In this document: in pieces, positions 45,516 to 53,249 of the stretch
Position numbering within the stretch: the stretch's first letter is position 1
Layout: the number at the start of each line of letters is the position of its first letter
NCBI RefSeq assembly: GCF_041821065.1
Contig: NZ_JBGUAX010000004.1
Location: 1 to 64,000 of the forward strand
Direction: 5' to 3'
Length of the DNA: 64,000 nucleotides
From: Egicoccus sp. AB-alg2
Lineage (GTDB): Bacteria > Actinomycetota > Nitriliruptoria > Nitriliruptorales > Nitriliruptoraceae
The notes under the pieces: generated by a model
What the model was told of the DNA's origin: nothing
Seen by the model: the letters and a program-made list of their open reading frames with translations, nothing else
Databases searched by the model: none
Position numbers and translations under genes: made by a program

Positions 45516-45668
45516 TTGTGGAAGGTGCGTAGCTGCGGCCGCCGCGGGGGCTCTCTGACGACGGCCCCTTCCGCGTCAGGTCGCCGCCGTCCTACGGTCA
45601 CCCGGCCGGCGAGGCGTCGATCGCTGCGGGTTACGCTGGCGGGCCCCGCGACGAGGCGCGTCCACAGC

Positions 45669-46313
45669 GTGAGTGAGCTCCCGGTTCCCGACATCGGCGA
45701 CGGTCGTCAGGCCGATGGCACGATCGCGCGCCGCGAACTGTCGGAGCGCGAGCGGCTCGAGCGGTTCGAGGCCGAGGTCCTGCCCCATCTCGACCGCCTC
45801 TACTCGGCGGCGCTGCGCTACACACGCAACCCGGCGGACGCCGAGGACCTCGTACAGGAGACGGTCGCCAAGGCGTTCCGCTCGTTCCACCAGTACCGGC
45901 CGGGTACGAACCTGAAGGCGTGGCTGTACCGGGTCCTGCACACGACCTACATCTCGATGTACCGCAAGGCCCAGCGCCGTCCCCAGGAGACGCTGCAGGA
46001 AGCGCTCGACGACTACTCCTTCTACGACGAGATCGCGCGCTCGGGCGGGCGATCGGCCGAGCGCGAGGTGCTGGAGTCCCTGACCGCGGACGAGGTGAAG
46101 CACGCCCTGGCGGAGCTTCCCGAGACCTTCCGGATGGCGGTCTACCTCGCCGATGTCGAGGGTTTCGCCTACAAGGACATCGCCGAGATCATGGACACGC
46201 CCGTGGGCACCGTGATGTCCCGGCTGCACCGCGGAAGGAAACAGCTGCAGAAGGCGTTGTCCGGCTATGCACGTTCCCGCGGCCTGATCGACGATGCGGA
46301 GGTGGATGCGTGA
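45669..46313 (+). CDS. sigH: SigH/SigR-type ECF sigma factor
   Basis: A 214-residue ECF sigma factor of the thiol-oxidative-stress type. Region 2: [26 protein letters not shown]-like block ([16 protein letters not shown]) and [20 protein letters not shown]; region 4: [20 protein letters not shown] and [23 protein letters not shown] at 45669. It overlaps a small zinc anti-sigma gene by 4 nt, the SigR-RsrA/SigH-RshA arrangement. I looked for the autoregulatory GGAAT...GTT promoter and did not find a good copy upstream. Confidence 0.94.
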   Translation: MSELPVPDIGDGRQADGTIARRELSERERLERFEAEVLPHLDRLYSAALRYTRNPADAEDLVQETVAKAFRSFHQYRPGTNLKAWLYRVLHTTYISMYRKAQRRPQETLQEALDDYSFYDEIARSGGRSAEREVLESLTADEVKHALAELPETFRMAVYLADVEGFAYKDIAEIMDTPVGTVMSRLHRGRKQLQKALSGYARSRGLIDDAEVDA

Positions 46314-46573
46314 GCGCCGGCGACAACGCGGAGTGCGGCACGCAGTGTCAGGAGGCGCTCGCACAGCTCGAGCGCTACCTCGACGGCGAGCTCCCCAACA
46401 CGACGCTCGACGAGATCAAGACCCATCTGGCCGCCTGCTATCCCTGCACCGACCGGGCGTCGTTCGAGGAACAGCTGCGCGCGATCGTGCGCCGCGACTG
46501 CGTGGACGCGCCACCGCCGTCGTTGCTCGTCCGGATCCGCGAGCACCTCGCCACCGTCCACATCGAGGGCTGA
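46310..46573 (+). CDS. rsrA: Zinc-containing anti-sigma factor, RsrA/RshA type
   Basis: An 87-residue anti-sigma factor with the ZAS motif H39-x3-C43-x2-C46 (THLAACYPC) and earlier cysteines C9 and C13. In RsrA/RshA, oxidation of the cysteine pair releases zinc and frees the sigma factor to induce thioredoxin and thiol genes. The 4-nt overlap with the sigma gene gives balanced synthesis of the pair. GTG start. Confidence 0.93.
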   Translation: MSAGDNAECGTQCQEALAQLERYLDGELPNTTLDEIKTHLAACYPCTDRASFEEQLRAIVRRDCVDAPPPSLLVRIREHLATVHIEG

Positions 46574-46708
46574 TCCGACGCGCCGGCAGGCGTGGGGCGA
46601 GGTCACGGGAGGCGTCCGCGGTCGGCGGCGCGAGGGCTGTCCGGGATCGGCGGATGAACGCAGCTAACCTGCCGCGCCCGGTGTCGTCGGTGTCTGTCGA
46701 GGTCTGTC

Positions 46709-47674
46709 GTGTCGGATCGTCCGGTTCTTGTCACTGGCGCGGCCGGCTTCATCGGATCCAACCTCGTCGCCCGGCTGCTCGAGGACGGGCGACGCGTCGT
46801 CGGGGTCGACGATCTCTCCAGCGGTTCGCTCGCCAACCTCGCACCGGCACGTGAACGCCATGCCGGGCGGTTCGAGTTCGACCGCCTCGACATCCGCCAG
46901 GGCGGGCTCGAGCCGCTGCTCGAGCGTCTGCACCCGGAGGTGGTGTTCCACCTCGCGGCCCAGGTCGACGTTCGCCGCAGTGTCGAGGACCCGCAGCACG
47001 ACGCGTCCGTGAACGTGCTCGGCACGCTGGCCGTGCTCGAGGCCGCGCGCAGGACCGGCGCCCGCAAGGTCGTCTATGCCTCGTCGATCGGCTCGTACGG
47101 CGAGCCGCGCGAGGAAGAGTTGCCCGTCGACGAGTCGTTCGACCGCCCCGCCCTGTCGCCCTACGGGGTCTCGAAGCGGGTGGCGATGGACTACCTCGCC
47201 ACGTACGGCGAGCTGTACGACCTGGACTGGACCGCGCTGACCCTGGCCAACGTCTATGGCCCGCACCAGACCACCGCCGGCGAGGGCGGGGTGGTGGCGA
47301 CCTTCGCCGGTCGCATGCTGGCAGGCCAGCCCTGCACCATCTACGGCGACGGCGAGCAGACCCGCGACTTCGTGTTCGTCGACGACGTCGTGCACGCCCT
47401 GGTGCTGGCGGCCGAGCGGGCGTCTCGGCAGCGGCTGCTCATCGGTACTTCCCAGCGCACGAGCGTGCTCCAGCTGTACCGGGCCCTGGCGGCGGCGACG
47501 GGCTATCCGCACGAGCCGGTGTTCGCGCCGGCCCGGGAGGGCGAGATCCGCCACAGCAGCGTCGACAGTCGTCTGGCCGCGCGTGAGCTCGGCTGGAAGC
47601 CGTGGACCACGTTGGAAGAGGGGCTCGCCGGCACCCTGGAGTGGGCATCCCGGCACACCGGGCGATCGAGCTGA
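46709..47674 (+). CDS. NAD-dependent epimerase (UDP-glucose 4-epimerase-like)
   Basis: A 321-residue extended short-chain dehydrogenase. Seen: VLVTGAAGFIGSNLVARLL (NAD loop), VFHLAAQVDVRRSVEDP, YASSIGSYGEP, the catalytic SPYGVSKRVAMDYL (Tyr-x-x-x-Lys), and YGDGEQTRDFVFVDDVV. These fit GalE-like or UDP-glucuronate 4-epimerase enzymes; exact sugar cannot be told. The product probably feeds surface glycan synthesis. GTG start at 46709 with no strong ribosome binding site. bldD follows 53 nt downstream. Confidence 0.9.
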   Translation: MSDRPVLVTGAAGFIGSNLVARLLEDGRRVVGVDDLSSGSLANLAPARERHAGRFEFDRLDIRQGGLEPLLERLHPEVVFHLAAQVDVRRSVEDPQHDASVNVLGTLAVLEAARRTGARKVVYASSIGSYGEPREEELPVDESFDRPALSPYGVSKRVAMDYLATYGELYDLDWTALTLANVYGPHQTTAGEGGVVATFAGRMLAGQPCTIYGDGEQTRDFVFVDDVVHALVLAAERASRQRLLIGTSQRTSVLQLYRALAAATGYPHEPVFAPAREGEIRHSSVDSRLAARELGWKPWTTLEEGLAGTLEWASRHTGRSS

Positions 47675-47726
47675 CAGGATTGCGCTGGGTCTCCGGGTAC
47701 CGTTCGCGGCCAAATGGAGGGGCGAG

Positions 47727-48188
47727 TTGACGTACACCCGGGAGGTCGGTGAGCGGCTGCGGCGTGTCCGCCTGGACCGCGGGTTGTCCCTGCAGGACGT
47801 CGAACGGACGTCCAAGGGGCGCTGGAAGGCCGCCGTGGTCGGCTCGTACGAGCGCGGCGACCGCAACATCACCGCCACGAGGCTGCTGGAACTCGCCGAG
47901 TTCTACGGCGTCACGCCCGGTGACGTGTTGCCTGGCGAGTCCCCCGTCCGCCAGCCCGAGGAGGCGACGGGGATCGTGCTGGACCTGCAGCGCCTCGAGG
48001 AGTTGGGCGACCGGTGGCGGGCACTGCGCCGATACTGCGAGTCCATCCAGGTCCAGCGCGGCGACTTCAACCGGCGGGTGCTGTCGGTGCGAGGTGACGA
48101 CCTGCGGGCCCTGGCCGTCATCCAGGACGTGACCCCCGACGACCTCCTCGAGGAACTGCGCGAGCTGGGCGTCCTCGAAGAGGGCTGA
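47727..48188 (+). CDS. bldD: BldD-type transcriptional regulator
   Basis: A 153-residue regulator closely matching Streptomyces BldD from memory: HTH with RGLSLQDVERTSKGRWKAAV then VGSYERGDRNITATRLLELA, and a C-terminal domain with the c-di-GMP signature R111-G-D113-x8-R122-G-D-D125 (BldD has RGD-x8-RQDD). Tetrameric c-di-GMP locks BldD dimers onto DNA to repress development genes. TTG at 47727 has GGAGG 6 nt upstream. A membrane HD-GYP gene starts 1.8 kb downstream. No Streptomyces-style development is implied. Confidence 0.93.
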   Translation: MTYTREVGERLRRVRLDRGLSLQDVERTSKGRWKAAVVGSYERGDRNITATRLLELAEFYGVTPGDVLPGESPVRQPEEATGIVLDLQRLEELGDRWRALRRYCESIQVQRGDFNRRVLSVRGDDLRALAVIQDVTPDDLLEELRELGVLEEG

Positions 48189-48194
48189 CGCGGA

Positions 48195-48584
48195 TCAGTT
48201 CGCCTCGCCGGCGACCTCCTGACAAAGGGCGGATTCGCTGATCGCCGGATCGGTGGCGTCGTCGCATGCCTCGGCGAGCCACACCTGTGGCTCCTCGCCC
48301 TGGAGCGCTTCGGGCTGCTCCTGGGCGGCGGCCGTGAACGAGGCGATGTCCTGGCAGGCGGTGATGGCGGCGTTCAGCGCGCCCTCGTCCGGGTTCTCCG
48401 CGGCGTCGGCGAACGCCTGCTCGCAGTCTTCGCCGGGCGCGGTCGGGTCCTGCTCCTCTTCCGCCGTGTCGTCGCCGCGCGGCGGTGGTGCGTCCGCGGC
48501 CTCGTCGGCGGGTTCCGGGCCACCGGAGCACGCGGTCACGAGCGCGGCTGCGGCGACGGTGACGAAGAGACGCTGAAGCTGCAT
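48195..48584 (-). CDS. Small lipoprotein
   Basis: A 129-residue exported lipoprotein. The N-terminus MQLQRLFVTVAAAALVTAC carries a lipobox with Cys19 as lipid site, then a Pro/Glu/Asp-rich linker and an acidic domain with three more cysteines (EDCEQAF, TACQDIA, EACDDA, LCQEV), which may form disulfides. No family recognised. It converges on bldD with a 6-nt gap. Confidence 0.82.
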   Translation of the reverse strand: MQLQRLFVTVAAAALVTACSGGPEPADEAADAPPPRGDDTAEEEQDPTAPGEDCEQAFADAAENPDEGALNAAITACQDIASFTAAAQEQPEALQGEEPQVWLAEACDDATDPAISESALCQEVAGEAN

Positions 48585-48700
48585 GGGTCCCCCTCGGATC
48601 GGCGGTCGCAGTGCAGCGTGGCCGCATCACACGGCTGCGGGCGCCCAGGGGGCGCGGCCGAACGTCGGGGTCGCGGGTGGTGGAGGACCGTTCGGTCGGG

Positions 48701-49423
48701 TCAGCGCTCGGGGTCGTCGAGCGTGCGGTTGAGCGCGTCCAGCACGCTGCGCACGATCGCGTCGACGTCGACCTCGCGCACGAGGACGCAGCCGGTCAGC
48801 GACGCCTCGTAGCGTCCGGCCTTCAGCTCGATGAGGGTGATCGCAAGACGCCGCCCGAGCGCTTCGACGACATCGACGCCCTCGAGGTGCAGGTTCGTGC
48901 GCTCACCGAGCAGGCCGGACACGGCGTCGAGGGTGGCCTCGGCCGGCGCGCGGAAGCGCCCGGCCCCCGTCGACGCGCCCGTGCCGCTACCGAGAAGTTC
49001 GCGGTCGCCCAGACGCAGGACCACCTCGACGTGCAGGCTGCCGCCGGTGATGCTCGTGGCGACGCGCTCCAAGACCAGCCGGTCGACGCCGCCGCCGACA
49101 ACTCGCGGCAACTCCTCGAGCTGGACGACGCTGATCACGCGATGGTCCGTGGAGACACCGAAGCGCGCCATCAGCAGGGTCTGGATGTCACGGACGGCCT
49201 GCTTCGGTTGCTTCTGCAGTGTCGTGAGCACGTGCAGTTCGTCGATCGGGCGCTCGTAGCCGGGCACGATCCTGGCGCCGACGATGCCGGGAACCGTGGC
49301 GATGGCATCCTCCACGGTCTGCCGCTGGGCCGGGCTGTGCAGGTCCATGCCCGTCGCCCGACTCGGCAGGTCGACCTCCGCCGTGAGATTTCGGTTGCCT
49401 TCGGTGTCAGCCGACTGATTCAA
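48701..49423 (-). CDS. Conserved-looking 240-residue protein of unknown function, divergent from HD-GYP locus
   Basis: I do not recognise a named family. The protein has two parts: residues ~25-110 with IATVPGIVGARIVPG, PIDELHVLTTLQKQPKQAVRD and LLMARFGVSTDHRVISVVQ, and ~130-240 with a second alpha/beta unit (RFRAPAEATLDAVSGLLGERTNL; VDVVEALGRRLAITLIEL) that looks like a repeat of the same ferredoxin-like layout. No signal or membrane segment. TTG at 49423 is chosen because GGAGGAG lies 6 nt upstream; longer in-frame starts exist. It is transcribed away from the peptide/HD-GYP genes and may be functionally linked to them. Confidence 0.72.
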   Translation of the reverse strand: MNQSADTEGNRNLTAEVDLPSRATGMDLHSPAQRQTVEDAIATVPGIVGARIVPGYERPIDELHVLTTLQKQPKQAVRDIQTLLMARFGVSTDHRVISVVQLEELPRVVGGGVDRLVLERVATSITGGSLHVEVVLRLGDRELLGSGTGASTGAGRFRAPAEATLDAVSGLLGERTNLHLEGVDVVEALGRRLAITLIELKAGRYEASLTGCVLVREVDVDAIVRSVLDALNRTLDDPER

Positions 49424-49848
49424 CGCACGCTCCTCCACGAGGGTGCGGAGCGTAACGGGTGCACGGAGCGCGCGGAAGAACAACCGCTTCTGCGCCGGCC
49501 GGACGTGCCGATGGGTAGTGGTGATGATCCGTGGATCATCTGTAGTCACCACGTTTTTTCCGACTTGGACGCCAAATCCGCCGCAGCGTGGCATCATCTA
49601 GGACGAACTGCCGCCAGGGGCTGGGTCGGGGATGGTGGTCCTACGGCCATGACAACTGAAGAGCGAGCGGTGCGCGGAGGGGGCCAGTAGGCGAACCTCG
49701 CCACACACAAGCGTCCGCTGAACCGCCAGGTTCAGCGATAAGTCGTTGCATCTTTCACCGCCGAGAGGCGGCATCGAGCGGAGCGGAACCCAGCAGGAGC
49801 CAACTAGCGGAGGCTCGTGATCGGGATCTACCTCGATGGAGGTGCACC
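49424..49848. other. 425-nt divergent intergenic region with palindromes and hairpins
   Basis: Contains an 18-bp palindrome (49523-49540), a T-run (49554-49559), the left arm of a long inverted repeat (49660-49687) and three local hairpins. No protein gene other than the small peptide that follows it. Described piece by piece in the entries below. Confidence 0.7.
49523..49540. promoter_or_regulatory. Palindrome GATGATCC-GT-GGATCATC
   Basis: Perfect 8-bp arms around GT, flanked by wider GTGGTGA (49518-49524) and TCACCAC (49546-49552), 100 bp upstream of the TTG start of the minus-strand gene. It has the shape of a repressor operator. Confidence 0.55.
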
Positions 49849-49967
49849 ATGTCGAAGAGGCTTCTCGTCGCCATGGCCAGCCTGGCAGCCCTCGTGCTGT
49901 CGGCTGGTGCCAACGCCAGCTGGGTCCGCTGACCTCCTGGTCCCCTCCGCACACCGCTCGCTCTCCA
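49657..49967 (+). ncRNA. Putative structured leader closed by a 28-bp long-range stem
   Basis: AGAGCGAGCGGTGCGCGGAG-containing arm at 49660-49687 pairs with 49937-49964; 26 of 28 positions are complementary and one of the other two is a G-U pair, with extra pairs on both sides. Inside are hairpins at 49690-49702 (GGCGA/TCGCC), 49717-49736 (GCTGAACC/GGTTCAGC, loop GCCA), 49758-49771 (CCGCC/GGCGG, GNRA loop GAGA) and 49830-49843, where ACCTC pairs with GAGGT and covers the ribosome binding site of the enclosed 27-residue reading frame. It reads as an RNA control element for the HD-GYP operon; a miniature transposon with terminal repeats is the alternative. Confidence 0.55.
49849..49932 (+). CDS. 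27-residue signal-peptide-like small protein
   Basis: ATG at 49849 has GGAGG exactly 6 nt upstream. The product is a 27-residue peptide with basic start MSKRLL, a hydrophobic Ala/Leu/Val core and the end SAGANASWVR. The two AxA-type sites (AGA or ANA) would let signal peptidase release NASWVR or SWVR, so almost the whole gene is a signal peptide. It ends 54 nt before a membrane HD-GYP gene. It may be an exported signal, like AgrD- or pheromone-type peptides, or a leader whose translation opens the surrounding RNA stem. No homologue is known to me. Confidence 0.65.
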   Translation: MSKRLLVAMASLAALVLSAGANASWVR

Positions 49968-49986
49968 TCGAAGGGGTACCTGCGTC

Positions 49987-51321
49987 GTGACGGGGCAGAC
50001 GCGCCTCAACGCCTATGTCGCCGGGCTGGCAGTCGCCGCTCTGGCAGCATTGGCCTGGGCGGTCCCGCTCGTCAGCTGGCAGGCTGCGTTGGCGGCCGCC
50101 CTCGCAGTGTTCGTGAGCGAGGCCTTCGCCTCCCATTTTCGTGAGGACGTCGACGTCTCCTTGACCAATGTCGTCGTGCTCGTGCTGGTGATGATCGGCG
50201 GCACGCCTCTGGCAGTCGTGTCAGCCCTCGGGTCGCTTCCGATCTTCGCGATTCGTGTCACCCAACAGCGGGCCATCCGGATCCCGTTCAACGTGGCGCA
50301 GTTCGCCGTGACCGCCACCGTCAGCGGGTTCGCCTTCGAGACGATGCACCAGCTGTTCGATGCAACGTTCGTCGATTGGACATTCCTGGCGGCCGTCCTG
50401 ATGGCGTCGGTGAGCCACAGCGTCACCAATCACGCCTTCGTGGCAGGAGCCGTGCACTTCTCGAGTTCCGAACACTTCATGGCGGTGTTCCGGTCGGTCG
50501 GCCCCTCGATGTTGTTGCAGGTGCCTTACGTCGGTATCGCCGTGCTGGCCGTGGTGATCCTGGAGGCCGCCTCGCCTTGGGCACTCCTGCTCATGGCCGT
50601 CCCGACCCTTATCGCGCGGCATGGGCTCTTGGCCTTCCAGCGCCTCGACGAGTCCTACGACCGTTTGGTGCGCGGATTCGTGAAGGCCATCGAGATCAAG
50701 GATCTCTACACGCGCGGGCATTCCGAACGCGTCGCAGAGCTCTCGGTCCACGTGGCCGAGGAACTCGGTGTGCCCTACGACCAGCGGCGTCTGACGCGCT
50801 ACGCCGCGTTGCTGCACGACGTCGGCAAGATCGGCGTGCCGCTGTGCATCATCAACAAGCCGGGCCCGCTCGACGAGCAGGAGTTCGGGGCGATGAAGCA
50901 GCACCCGAGCATCGGCGCCGAGATCCTCCACGACATCGATTTCCTCGCGCCGGCCATAGACATCGTCCGGTTCCACCATGAGCGACTCGACGGCCGTGGC
51001 TACCCCCACGGCATCGGCGCCGACGACCTCTCCGACATCGTGCGGATCGTGACGGTGGTCGACGCGTTCGACGCCATGACGTCGACGCGCTCGTACCGCC
51101 GGGCCCTGACGGTCGACACGGCCATCGCCGAACTGCGGCGCTGTGGCGGGACACAGTTCGACCCGCGCATGGTGGAAGCCCTCGCGCGGGTGGTCGAGCG
51201 CATCGGCTGGGAGCCGACGGTCGAGTTCGCGAGTGCCGAGCACCTGCATGGGCACAGCATCCCGGTTGGCACGGCGCAGGAACGGCTCGATGCGGATCCG
51301 GCGACGGAGGGTCAGCCATGA
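49987..51321 (+). CDS. Membrane HD-GYP-domain protein (c-di-GMP phosphodiesterase family)
   Basis: A 444-residue protein: N-terminal membrane domain (about 1-210, six or more hydrophobic segments, with HSVTNHAFVAGAVHFSS in a loop), short helix (DESYDRLVRGFVKAIEIKD), then a complete HD-GYP domain with the HD dyad at 277-278 (LLHDVGKIG) and HHERLDGRGYP at 330-340. Such enzymes hydrolyse cyclic di-GMP. The membrane part could sense an external ligand, perhaps the peptide encoded just upstream. GTG at 49987 follows AAGGGG by 10 nt. Codon use is less GC-biased than in neighbouring genes. The next gene overlaps by ATGA. Confidence 0.9.
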   Translation: MTGQTRLNAYVAGLAVAALAALAWAVPLVSWQAALAAALAVFVSEAFASHFREDVDVSLTNVVVLVLVMIGGTPLAVVSALGSLPIFAIRVTQQRAIRIPFNVAQFAVTATVSGFAFETMHQLFDATFVDWTFLAAVLMASVSHSVTNHAFVAGAVHFSSSEHFMAVFRSVGPSMLLQVPYVGIAVLAVVILEAASPWALLLMAVPTLIARHGLLAFQRLDESYDRLVRGFVKAIEIKDLYTRGHSERVAELSVHVAEELGVPYDQRRLTRYAALLHDVGKIGVPLCIINKPGPLDEQEFGAMKQHPSIGAEILHDIDFLAPAIDIVRFHHERLDGRGYPHGIGADDLSDIVRIVTVVDAFDAMTSTRSYRRALTVDTAIAELRRCGGTQFDPRMVEALARVVERIGWEPTVEFASAEHLHGHSIPVGTAQERLDADPATEGQP

Positions 51322-52532
51322 GGACCCAGGACCGTCTGGGTTTCGCGCTGCTCGCGACCATGGGCGCCGCCGGTCTCGGCGGCCTCTGGTGGATGCTGCC
51401 GCCCGAATCGACGACTGCCACGGGTGCGCTGACGGTGCTGCTGTTCGCCGTTGCCGCTGGTATCGCGGAGCTTCGACCGATGCGGCATCGTCGAGGCGAG
51501 CCCGTGCCCGCCGCCGTGGCCGTCATCGGGGCCGCGGCAACCCTTGGCATGTCGCCGGTGGCGGTGGCCAGCATCGCCGGATTGAGCTGGGTGACGGCGC
51601 GGTTGATCGACCGCGACCTTCGCCAGCCGCTGGGGCTGCCCAGTCGAATCCTCGCGGGGTGGGCGTTGAGCGGCATCTCGGCGCTCGGCGCCGCTGTGAT
51701 GCCGGGGAGGTTCGTCGGGCACGTCTCGAACGGTCTGCTCGCGGCGGAATTGTCCCTCGGCTCGGCGGCGCTGGTCGCGTTCAGCATCATCGTCGCGATT
51801 CCGGCCGTGGGCGCCATCGCAGACCTCGAGGGCCGTTGGAGGTACGCCGGCCGTCGCATGCGGGAAGCCATCGCGGCCACCTGGCTCATCAGCCTCGCGG
51901 TCGCCTCTACGGCAATCCTGGGGGCGCTGGTGCATCCGGTGCTGCGGCACTGGACCCTGCCGACGATGCTGATCCCGCTGCTCGCCGCCCGCATCGGCCT
52001 GGATCGCTACGCGGTGGCCTCGCGGGCGTACGACCAGACCATCCGCGCCATGTCGCGGCTCCCGGAGCAGCTCGACAGCGTCGACCGCGACCACGGGGTC
52101 CGGGTCGCACAGCTGGCCCACGACGTCGGTCTGGAGCTGGGCCTCGACGCCGGCACGCTGGCCGACCTGGAGCACGCCGCCCACCTGCACGAGCTCGGGC
52201 GCGTGGCGATCGAACGTGACGACACGCCCGTCGACGGCCGTCGTGACCTGGCCCGCGCCGGCGCGTCGGTCATCGCCGAAGCCACGTCGTCACTCGACCG
52301 GGTGGCGCGCATCGTGGCCGCCCATGGCGAGCCGGCCCAGCCCCACGACGACGACGTCCGCGTGCCGGCGCGCATCGTCGCCGCCTGCTGCGAGGTGGAC
52401 CGCTACGCCCCCAATCCGGCACAGGCCGGCCAGCGTGACGAGTTGCTCGTGCGGCTCGTCCGCGAGATCGGTGACCTCGAGGTGGTCGCCGCCCTGGCGC
52501 GTGCCCTGGACGGCCGGCGCGTCCCGAGCTGA
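51318..52532 (+). CDS. Membrane protein with degenerate HD-GYP domain
   Basis: A 404-residue protein with the same layout as the gene before it: a polytopic membrane half (about 1-225) and a C-terminal HD-like domain. The dyad is changed to His291-Glu292 (HLHELGRVAIE) and the GYP motif is gone (AAHGEPAQPHDD replaces HHERLDGRGYP), so it is unlikely to cleave c-di-GMP. It overlaps the active-looking paralogue by 4 nt and is probably its partner or regulator in a heterodimer. Membrane halves of the two proteins differ clearly in sequence. Confidence 0.82.
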   Translation: MRTQDRLGFALLATMGAAGLGGLWWMLPPESTTATGALTVLLFAVAAGIAELRPMRHRRGEPVPAAVAVIGAAATLGMSPVAVASIAGLSWVTARLIDRDLRQPLGLPSRILAGWALSGISALGAAVMPGRFVGHVSNGLLAAELSLGSAALVAFSIIVAIPAVGAIADLEGRWRYAGRRMREAIAATWLISLAVASTAILGALVHPVLRHWTLPTMLIPLLAARIGLDRYAVASRAYDQTIRAMSRLPEQLDSVDRDHGVRVAQLAHDVGLELGLDAGTLADLEHAAHLHELGRVAIERDDTPVDGRRDLARAGASVIAEATSSLDRVARIVAAHGEPAQPHDDDVRVPARIVAACCEVDRYAPNPAQAGQRDELLVRLVREIGDLEVVAALARALDGRRVPS

Positions 52533-52590
52533 CCAGGATCCGGATCCGGCCTGCGCGCCGCTCCCCACCCTGAGCGCGATTGATCCCGGA

Positions 52591-53166
52591 TCAGTGCTGC
52601 TCGCGCGACTCCGCAGGTGCCGTCTCCTCGTCCCTGGCCCGCGGCCAGGTCATCAACGCGTGCGTGAGCGGGAGCAGGCCGAGGGCCAACACGATGTCGC
52701 CGACGGAGATGATCGACCGGATCGGCGGGACCGGGATGATGTCGGCCAACCACGGCAGCCGCGTGGCGTCGTCGAGCAGCATGTGCTTGCCGGGCGGGAC
52801 CACGGCCCCGTCGATGCCCAGCGCGGCGACCGCCTCGGGCGACACCGGCATCGCGCCGTTGGCGGCCATCACGACCGCGTTCATCGCCAGCCCCGCGGCC
52901 ACGAGCACCAGGCCGGGCAGGTGCCGGTTGAGGACCACCCAACCGACGACCAGCAGTTGGCTCGCCAGCAGCAGTGCGTACGTCGACCCCGCGCCGGGCG
53001 TCAGCGCGCCGCGGCCAGCCGCGAGATCGACCACGACCTGCAGCCCCACCCCCGCGGCCAACAGCCAACCGTGGTGCAGCGGTGCCTCGGCGACGTTGCC
53101 CAGACGCCCGCCACGCACGTAGGACACGGCGACGGCCACCAGGACGACCAGCAGGACGAACGGCAA
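52591..53166 (-). CDS. DUF5317 membrane protein
   Basis: A 191-residue membrane protein with about five hydrophobic segments and the family-like phrase LADIIPVPPIRSIISVGDIVLALG near the C-terminus plus LNRHLPGLVLVAAGLAMNAVVM. Function unknown. The start is a TTG at 53166 with only a weak GAAAG upstream; GTG a few codons inside is possible. It converges on the degenerate HD-GYP gene. Confidence 0.78.
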   Translation of the reverse strand: MPFVLLVVLVAVAVSYVRGGRLGNVAEAPLHHGWLLAAGVGLQVVVDLAAGRGALTPGAGSTYALLLASQLLVVGWVVLNRHLPGLVLVAAGLAMNAVVMAANGAMPVSPEAVAALGIDGAVVPPGKHMLLDDATRLPWLADIIPVPPIRSIISVGDIVLALGLLPLTHALMTWPRARDEETAPAESREQH

Positions 53167-53249
53167 CGGCGGCGCTTTCGGCGAAGACGGGGCATGGTGC
53201 CACGTACGGGCATCGGCCGGGCGGGTATCGCGCGGCTACGCTGCTTCCC

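Noticed and set aside
45590-45668. SigR-type autoregulated promoter (GGAAT...GTT) before the SigH-like gene
   Set aside because: A GTT occurs near 45631 but no GGAAT-like -35 lies at the required distance.
49657-49967. Miniature transposon (MITE) with 28-bp terminal repeats
   Set aside because: No target-site duplication is visible, arms lie precisely around a translated leader and its ribosome binding sites, and internal hairpins favour an RNA element; kept only as an alternative.
52538-52550. Tandem GGATCC palindromes after the degenerate HD-GYP gene
   Set aside because: Short self-overlapping sequence with no loop or T-tract; not convincing as a terminator or operator alone.
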